A stretch of 64,000 nt of DNA from Amycolatopsis albispora (lineage in GTDB: Bacteria; Actinomycetota; Actinomycetes; Mycobacteriales; Pseudonocardiaceae), in assembly GCF_003312875.1 (NCBI RefSeq), contig NZ_CP015163.1, positions 6,324,001-6,388,000 of the forward strand. Direction: 5' to 3'. The notes under the pieces are model-generated. The model was not told where the DNA came from. It was given only the letters and a program-made list of their open reading frames with translations, and did not search any database. The position numbers were made by a program, and so were the translations under genes. This document shows positions 58,627-64,000 of this stretch, piece by piece; the first letter of the stretch is position 1, and every line of letters begins with the position of its first letter.

Positions 58627-61211
58627 AGCACCTCCCACTGCTCACAGCGCACCAGACTCCGCCCAGCCGAGCGGAAACCGATCGGCTGGACCTGCTGACA
58701 GCACTGATCAACGGACCCAGTTTCACCCCGCTGTTCCGCACCGAGTTGATCGACGTCCCGCGCGGCCACCCTGTCTACGCATGGGAGTGCGTCGTTCCCG
58801 GCTGCGAACACTTCCGCGGCAACAGCGGTGACCTCTGTTCCACGCACCAACGACAGTGGAAACAGGCCCGCGATACGGGCACCGGCAAAGCTGCCTTCCT
58901 GCTCAACGCGGACCAACTGGCGCCGGCGGATGCCGCAGGCCAGCGGGTCTGCCGGATCTGCCTGGTCCGGCCCGCCACCGACATCGCTCGTCGGTTGTGC
59001 AATCGCCACAAGCACAGTTGGTTCTACCGCATCAAAACGCACGGCGCGGCGACAGACTACGACGACTGGCTTTCAGAGCAACATTCGCATCCGGGATTCG
59101 GACGATGCTGCGTTGTGGTGTGCAGCGACCTCGCGCAGTCCTCGTTGGGTTTGTGTGCTGGACACGAGTCTCGCTACCGGTCTGCGGGTCGTCCCGGCGG
59201 CGCTCATTTGCTGGGGCGAACGGGAAACCAGTTCACCGAAGTCGACGACAACCGGGTGGTCGTGTACGCCGACGAGCTGACATTCCGGCGGTGGTGCGCG
59301 GAGGTTGATCCGATCCCGCGAGCCAATCAGTTCAACCTGCGAGGGTTGCGGCCTCTTTTGCGTGCTGAGTTCCAGTGGGGATTGTTCGCCCATACCCAGG
59401 GCCAGCATTCCCAGTGGGGTCCGGGCTGGCTGCAGACCTTGGTGAACTTCTGCCGACGCCGCGACCTGAACTCGTTGACGGAGCTGGACTTGGGCTCATG
59501 CACCCACTTCAGTCGGCTCATCGCGCGGGAGATCCTCAACGGGCTGCGGCTGGTCTACTTCGGACCCGAGGACACTCGCGACGCGGGTTTCATCGAGACC
59601 GACCACTTCGGCGTCCGCTTCCCGAACTGCGGTAGCTACATCGACCTCACCGTGGTGTCGCAACGCTGGCTGCGGAACATGCTATGGGATCACCTCGCGG
59701 CAGCGATGCGGTCTCCGCACTGCCCTCGCTCCTCCGGGGTGTTCGCCAACCTCCGCCGCGCCAGCGCCGAACTGAGCGCCTTCCTCCAAGCCGAGGCTCC
59801 CGGCCACGGCGACGACCCCACCCGACTCGGCGAGGAGCACATGCTGCGCTTCGTCACCGACCAACGTCACCGGGCTACCCACGGCTTGCCGTCGTTGAGC
59901 ATGAAGAAGGCCGACGGCACGGCATTCGCGACCACCCAAGCTTCCCGACGACTGATCTTCAACCACGTTCGGCGACTGCTGCGCACCGCGATGGACTCCG
60001 GCGAGACAGACCGGATCGGCTTGGACCGCGGTTTCGTTATCGCGGCACCGTCCGGCGGGAAGGCCGTGCACCGGACCCGGACCCCGTTCTCTGACGAGGT
60101 CGCCCATGCACTCGCCGACGAAGCCAACCTGCAGCAACTCGCCCACTCCTATGACCCGCAGGACCAAGGCCTCCGCGATATTTGGGAGACCATCATCGTC
60201 ACCGGCCGGCGCGCGAACGAGGCCATTGGGCTGCGGTGGGATTGTCTCGGCCGCCACGGCGATCTGCCCATGCTCTGGCACGATCAGACCAAGGTCGGCA
60301 ACTACGACCAGGCGATCCGGATCCCCGAAGGCCTCTACCAACGACTCCGGCAGCGGCAGCGCAAGACACTCGACCGATTCGTTGCCCGACACGGCCGACC
60401 GCCCACGGATGCTGAACGCCGAGCCTTGGCTCTGTTCCCAACGCGAAGCCGAAACCTCGCCGGTCAGAAATCCCTGTCCTACAGCTGGTTCAGCACGGGC
60501 TTCAAGCAGTGGATCGCTGAGCTGAACCTCGGAACGTGCGTTCCGCACCAGGCCCGGCACACGCTGGCCACGACGCTGCTGCGCCACGGTGCCAGCCTGA
60601 CCCACATCCGCCGCTACCTCGGCCAAGTCTCCGATCGCATGGCAGAGCACTACACCCACGTCGCCGTGTCCGAGATCGAGGACGTCCTCCAGCACGTGTG
60701 GGTCGCAGGCCCCGCAGCACCTCACCCCGGCGAATTGCTTTCCGGTGACACCAAGACAATGAGCCGCGAGCAAGCGCACGCCCTCGCGATCGACTTATCG
60801 CGCCGCAGCACCCCGGCCGAAGGCGGATTCTGCACCTTCCAACCTGTCGTCAACGGCGACGCCTGTCCCTGGAAGCTGGACTGCCACAACTGCGACAAGT
60901 TCGTCCTCTCCGGCGCCGACCTCCTCTACTGGCGCCGCAAACGCGAGCAATGGCGTTCCATCGCCGAACGCGCACCGGATGACGCCACCGCCGACTACCT
61001 CCACCAGGTCTTCGAACCCACCGGCCGCGCGATCGACGGGCTGGAGAAAGCATTGGCGGGTATGGGCCTGCTCGACGAAGCGCTCGCTCTCGACCTGCGC
61101 CGTCCCCAGGACTACTTCCACCGCATCTGGAGCCTGTCCTTCCGCGCGACCGAACTCGCAGACGCCTCCTTCCCCATCAACAACGGCGATTCTTCGGAGC
61201 CTCAACCGTGA
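58623..61211 (+). CDS. TnpB-like large tyrosine recombinase with zinc modules
   Basis: An 862-residue recombinase. The first 200 residues hold three Cys/His modules (CVVPGCEHFRGNSGDLCSTH, CRICLVRPATDIARRLCNRH, and CCVVVCSDLAQSSLGLCAGH). The catalytic domain is in the second half with Arg in TGRRANEAIGLRWD, HxxR in CVPHQARHTLATTLLRHG and Tyr in EHYTHVAVSEIE, followed by a Cys-rich tail (CPWKLDCHNCDKF). This is the TnpB-type partner of the gene before it and overlaps both neighbours. It is longer than Tn554 TnpB because of the zinc front end. Confidence 0.9.
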   Translation: MKHLPLLTAHQTPPSRAETDRLDLLTALINGPSFTPLFRTELIDVPRGHPVYAWECVVPGCEHFRGNSGDLCSTHQRQWKQARDTGTGKAAFLLNADQLAPADAAGQRVCRICLVRPATDIARRLCNRHKHSWFYRIKTHGAATDYDDWLSEQHSHPGFGRCCVVVCSDLAQSSLGLCAGHESRYRSAGRPGGAHLLGRTGNQFTEVDDNRVVVYADELTFRRWCAEVDPIPRANQFNLRGLRPLLRAEFQWGLFAHTQGQHSQWGPGWLQTLVNFCRRRDLNSLTELDLGSCTHFSRLIAREILNGLRLVYFGPEDTRDAGFIETDHFGVRFPNCGSYIDLTVVSQRWLRNMLWDHLAAAMRSPHCPRSSGVFANLRRASAELSAFLQAEAPGHGDDPTRLGEEHMLRFVTDQRHRATHGLPSLSMKKADGTAFATTQASRRLIFNHVRRLLRTAMDSGETDRIGLDRGFVIAAPSGGKAVHRTRTPFSDEVAHALADEANLQQLAHSYDPQDQGLRDIWETIIVTGRRANEAIGLRWDCLGRHGDLPMLWHDQTKVGNYDQAIRIPEGLYQRLRQRQRKTLDRFVARHGRPPTDAERRALALFPTRSRNLAGQKSLSYSWFSTGFKQWIAELNLGTCVPHQARHTLATTLLRHGASLTHIRRYLGQVSDRMAEHYTHVAVSEIEDVLQHVWVAGPAAPHPGELLSGDTKTMSREQAHALAIDLSRRSTPAEGGFCTFQPVVNGDACPWKLDCHNCDKFVLSGADLLYWRRKREQWRSIAERAPDDATADYLHQVFEPTGRAIDGLEKALAGMGLLDEALALDLRRPQDYFHRIWSLSFRATELADASFPINNGDSSEPQP

Positions 61212-61792
61212 ACAGCCCTCACCGCTCGTCTCGCACGGCCGCGGCAACGGCGGCCCGACAAGAACGGACTGCTGCGGCAATCGAGCGCGTCCACGACGCC
61301 GTCGCGCGCATGCTCCGAGAAAAGACACCGATCACCGCCGCTGGCGTCGCACGACGAGCCGGCGTCTCCCGAACCTTCCTCTACGAGAACCCCGACGCGC
61401 GAACTGCGGTCAGTACGACCAGAACGGCCGCAGCAACCGACCGCGCAGCCACGGATCCTTTGCACGAAGCCGAAATCGAGGACTCGTGGCGAGAACGAGC
61501 GCTCAACGCAGAGGCCATGCTGAAGACGGCACACGAGGAGATTGTCAAGCAGCGCAAGCACATTGGCGACTTGATGGGCCAGATTCGCGACATGGAGACC
61601 GAATGCGTCGAAGATTCGATCCTCCGTATCACGACCGAGAACACCACGCTCAAACAACAGGTTCGGCAGCTCACCGACGACAACCAGAAACTTGATGACC
61701 GGCTGAAGGCTGCACGCTCGAACGTCCGATTCCAGGACCGGCGAATCGCCGAACTCGAAGTACAGCTACTCGATTCCAGCGATCGGAGTTGA
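61208..61792 (+). CDS. DUF6262-type TnpC-like protein
   Basis: A 194-residue protein that starts in the TnpB-like stop. An N-terminal helix-turn-helix region (VARMLREKTPITAAGVARRA, then GVSRTFLYENPDAR) is followed by a long coiled coil (TTENTTLKQQVRQLTDDNQK). This is the DUF6262 layout found after the two recombinases in actinobacterial Tn554-type elements, where TnpC affects orientation and efficiency of transposition. Confidence 0.85.
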   Translation: MNSPHRSSRTAAATAARQERTAAAIERVHDAVARMLREKTPITAAGVARRAGVSRTFLYENPDARTAVSTTRTAAATDRAATDPLHEAEIEDSWRERALNAEAMLKTAHEEIVKQRKHIGDLMGQIRDMETECVEDSILRITTENTTLKQQVRQLTDDNQKLDDRLKAARSNVRFQDRRIAELEVQLLDSSDRS

Positions 61793-61840
61793 CATGCACG
61801 CCGTCCACACAGGTCCGACACAGTTCGTCGGCCGACCGGC

Positions 61841-62602
61841 TCAACCGTCAGAAGCCGTCAGCGCCTCAACCACGGGATCATCGGCGCGCCAAGTCACCCA
61901 CGCGTCTTCAGCCAGCTGTCGCTGATCGGCGCGAACTCGTTGATATCGAACGTGGTGCTTCACCAGCAGGCTGTCGATAGCTTTCCAGATCCGTCGGAGG
62001 TGAAGGCCCAAGTCGATCGACAGCTCAGCTGCCGAGACAGGCCACGACTGACGCATCGGGTCCAGCTTTTCCAGAAGCCTCGCACCCTTGGGCGCGGGAT
62101 GACCGCCGGTATCGCAGTGGCCCCAGTACTCCTCGTTCGAGAACTTACCTGTGAGTGTCCGCATCTGCTTCGGGCTGAACGAGCTTCGGATCTCGGCCGG
62201 AGTGCTCTCGCCCCACCGTCGCGCGTGGTCGAGATCCTCGTCGAACAGCACAAGCAGATACTCGCACTCGATGAGCTGGCGGATCACCGCGCCGACAGCG
62301 TAGTAGCGACGCTTCGCCACCATCGCCACGGCCGCGTCAGCCAGTTCGGTACTCATGCTTGCAACCGTTGTTACCGCGCGAAACGCCATGACACTGGCAA
62401 GGTCCGGCTTCTCGCCACGATCAGGATGCTCGGCCTTGCCGCCCCCGAGCCACGAATCAATCGCGAGCCAGTCCTCAATGTTGACCAACACACCCAAGAT
62501 CGTCGAGAGGAACTGGATTCGCGCATCACCGTGACTCTCGTCGAGCAACGCCCGCCGAAACTCATCGTGGGCTTCGTCATCCAGCTCGTCACTCGTCGTC
62601 AT
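61841..62602 (-). CDS. Passenger protein, DUF5677-like
   Basis: A 253-residue protein inside the transposon on the opposite strand, ending 48 bases from the DUF6262 stop. It is mostly helical. The central part (ASMSTELADAAVAMVAKRRY, then AVGAVIRQLIECEYLLVLFD) and the later GGHPAPKGARLL resemble DUF5677 proteins, a family often found near defence or mobile genes. The ATG at 62602 lacks a good ribosome site; an in-frame start at 62665 is possible. The function is unknown; accessory cargo such as defence is a guess. Confidence 0.65.
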   Translation of the reverse strand: MTTSDELDDEAHDEFRRALLDESHGDARIQFLSTILGVLVNIEDWLAIDSWLGGGKAEHPDRGEKPDLASVMAFRAVTTVASMSTELADAAVAMVAKRRYYAVGAVIRQLIECEYLLVLFDEDLDHARRWGESTPAEIRSSFSPKQMRTLTGKFSNEEYWGHCDTGGHPAPKGARLLEKLDPMRQSWPVSAAELSIDLGLHLRRIWKAIDSLLVKHHVRYQRVRADQRQLAEDAWVTWRADDPVVEALTASDG

Positions 62603-62728
62603 GGCAGCAACATAGTCACCCCGACACGTCGGCACACACATCCGTCGCAGCATCGTGGCGAACATGTAAGCTTCGGATCAGCGCAGGTCACCGGCGTCAA
62701 ACGGGCTGTCGTGGTTGGTAAAACCAAG

Positions 62729-63124
62729 GAGATCCACCGCTTCCGGCGACTCGTCGAGCCGGACCCGCCCGAGAACTTCTTATGGGTCTACTCCTACGGC
62801 GGCACGCAAGACGGCCGGATCGACGCCGCGACGGACCGGGTGGCCGATGTGTTCGCGGACGAGCAGGCCATCGCCGAAGCCGGATGGTCCTCGCAAGAAG
62901 CGTCCGACCTGCTGGCGGTGCTAGGTCCTCGCTTGGTGGGCGTGCCATCAAACCGCATTCCCCATTTCCTGCGGCGCTTGCAGGGTCGTCGGTTCTCGCA
63001 GTGGCAGGCCGAAGTCGACGCCGAGCGCGAGGCCCGCCGGGGCACCGGCCGCGTCCGTTCGATCACCAGCGCGCCGTCATTGCGCCGCCGCGACGGCCGC
63101 CGGACCGACACGCACGCCGCCTAG
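62729..63124 (+). pseudogene. GP88-family gene, 3' half
   Basis: The host gene resumes here: EIHRFRRLVEPDPPENFLWV, then ADVFADEQAIAEAGWSSQEA and SDLLAVLGPRLVGVPSNRIP with HFLRR, followed by an Arg-rich tail and a TAG. No start codon or ribosome site belongs to this half. The open frame to the left runs through the transposon without meaning. Together with 56992-57322 it gives all but the first few dozen residues of the protein. Confidence 0.85.
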
Positions 63125-63176
63125 CTCGCGGCTCGCTGTCCCGCCTTCAGTTCCTCATATCGGGAGGTTATTACTT

Positions 63177-63968
63177 GTGTTTCCGCTCAGTTCGCCCGTG
63201 GACAGCCCGCTCGGCGGGCTGCTCACCGATCCCTGGGGCACGATCCGTGCGCTGCTCACTACGGCCTGGTCTTGGATGCAGGCCTGGGGTCCGATCGCCG
63301 CACTCGCACTGCTGATCACCATTACGGCGCTGTGGGCGCTGCGACGCTGGTGGTCCAACCGTTGCCAGGACGCCCTGCACGACAACGCTCGCATCGTGAC
63401 GATCCTGGCCCCGCCCACGGTCGACCCGGAGGGCGCGCCAGCAGTATGGTCGAACCTCGTCGGACTTCTGCGTCCCATGTGGACTCGGCTCGCGCAGGGG
63501 CAGCCCCATCTGGCATGGGAGTACGTGTTCGGCCACGACGGCGTACAGATCCGGCTGTGGGTGCCGGGCACAGTACCGCCGGGCATGGTCGAGCGTGCCG
63601 TCGAAGCGGCCTGGCCCGGATCGCACACCACCACCGAGCCGGCAGCGGCTCCGCTGCCCACCAGGGCCGACGGTGGCCGGCGCCGACTGGTCACCGGGGG
63701 TGTACTGCGGCTGGCTCGCTCGGAAGCCCTGCCGATCCGCAGCGATTTCGACGTGGACCCTATCCGGGCGCTGCTCGGTGCTCCGGTCGGTCTGGGCGTG
63801 TATGACGGGGCGTGTGTGCAGGTGCTCGCGCGACCAGTGACTGGTCGGCGGGTCAAGCAGGCGCGCCGCGCGGCACCTGCACGCCGGGCGCTCCACCCGG
63901 CCGGTGGGCCGACTCCTGGACGCGATCACGCCGGGTCCCACGCCGACGGCGGTGAGCCGCGCCGGTGA
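63177..63968 (+). CDS. Conjugation-type membrane protein, probable frameshift near 63860
   Basis: The GTG at 63177 has GGGAGG 9 bases upstream. One span near residues 38-56 (PIAALALLITITALWALRRW) is followed by RIVTILAPPTVDPEGAPAVW and NLVGLLRPMW, the start of large actinomycete proteins encoded with type IV transfer genes. The frame stops at 63968, but from about 63860 a neighbouring frame has better codons and reads HLHAGRSTRPVGRLLDAITP, then PTPTAVSRAGEPKLDPQ to the window edge. The real gene therefore probably continues beyond the window, and an indel near 63855-63875 interrupts it. Confidence 0.65.
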   Translation: MFPLSSPVDSPLGGLLTDPWGTIRALLTTAWSWMQAWGPIAALALLITITALWALRRWWSNRCQDALHDNARIVTILAPPTVDPEGAPAVWSNLVGLLRPMWTRLAQGQPHLAWEYVFGHDGVQIRLWVPGTVPPGMVERAVEAAWPGSHTTTEPAAAPLPTRADGGRRRLVTGGVLRLARSEALPIRSDFDVDPIRALLGAPVGLGVYDGACVQVLARPVTGRRVKQARRAAPARRALHPAGGPTPGRDHAGSHADGGEPRR

Positions 63969-64000
63969 GCCGAAGCTCGACCCGCAAACGTCGTTGGAGT

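Larger units (their letters stand above)
57323..62728 (+). mobile_element. Complete Tn554-like tyrosine-recombinase transposon in the GP88 gene
   Basis: ACCAAG occurs at 57317-57322 and again at 62723-62728. Joining the host gene across it restores FYAYTKEIHRFRRLVEPDPP, the uninterrupted GP88 sequence. Just inside, the ends are TTTACCGACCGT (57323) and, in complement, TTTACCAACCAC (62722), matching at 9 of 12. Tn554-type elements move by tyrosine recombinases and leave a 6-7 bp core at the ends with no usual target duplication. The 5406-bp element encodes three overlapping transposition genes and one passenger on the other strand. Confidence 0.88.

Noticed and set aside
1..64000. tRNA genes or an att site for integration
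   Set aside because: No cloverleaf-like sequence or tRNA 3' end was recognised by eye; a dedicated tRNA scan would be needed to exclude one.

Overview
The window looks like a mobile or plasmid-like stretch of a high-GC actinomycete, most likely of the Pseudonocardiaceae/Pseudonocardiales type. The evidence is GC-rich wobble positions, frequent GTG starts, many ATGA-overlapping gene pairs, an actinobacterial Tad-type pilus operon with a membrane-anchored LysM-SARP protein, GP88- and DUF6262-type mobile-element genes, and the N-terminal part of a conjugation-type membrane protein at the right edge. I see no rRNA, tRNA or CRISPR array.

Layout. 1-1.5 kb: a QueC fragment and three unrecognised small genes on the minus strand. 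2.1-3.8 kb: an XRE-TPR regulator coupled to a NUDIX hydrolase. 3.9-16.6 kb: a Tad-like pilus/secretion cluster (prepilin peptidase; lipoprotein, secreted protein, SAF protein, CpaE-like, TadA, TadB, TadC, pilin, two TadE-like proteins, TadG-like, and a large LysM-SARP protein). 16.7-18.9 kb: an HxlR regulator and a repeat-rich non-coding island with GGTCACC boxes, inverted repeats and four perfect copies of a 34-bp unit. 18.9-26.9 kb: a one-directional array of small genes of unknown function, typical of actinomycete mobile-element backbones, some of them broken. 26.9-28.3 kb: an IS256-family insertion sequence.

28.3-57 kb is cargo. A decayed flavin reductase copy precedes a twelve-gene minus-strand operon (29.0-41.2 kb). 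The operon encodes a VOC protein, a luciferase-like flavin monooxygenase, two acyl-CoA dehydrogenases, enoyl-CoA hydratase, RibBA, flavin reductase, an AMP-ligase, a metallo-beta-lactamase lactonase, a zinc-ribbon protein, an alcohol dehydrogenase and an aldehyde dehydrogenase. A divergent AcoR-like activator sits upstream. The set reads as oxidation of an alicyclic or ketonic substrate by a two-component (type II Baeyer-Villiger-like) monooxygenase, then lactone opening, oxidation to an acid, CoA activation and beta-oxidation, with RibBA supplying flavin. Next come gene relics (AMP-ligase, acyltransferase) around a TetR gene, then a three-component CYP153-type P450 system (ferredoxin, P450, ferredoxin reductase) with a divergent AraC activator, which could supply the initial hydroxylation. 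49.5-55.3 kb holds two export modules (MarR-DHA2 MFS and TetR-MMPL).

56.6-63.1 kb records successive insertions. Fragments of two tandem tyrosine recombinases abut a GP88-family gene that has lost its 5' end. That gene is split by a complete 5.4-kb Tn554-like element (three-gene recombinase set plus one passenger) whose ends can be placed to the base: ACCAAG on both sides and TTTACC-N-ACC termini. The window ends in a conjugation-type gene with an apparent frameshift. Many accessory genes carry single-base frameshifts, which may be true decay or sequencing error, while the catabolic and pilus genes are intact.
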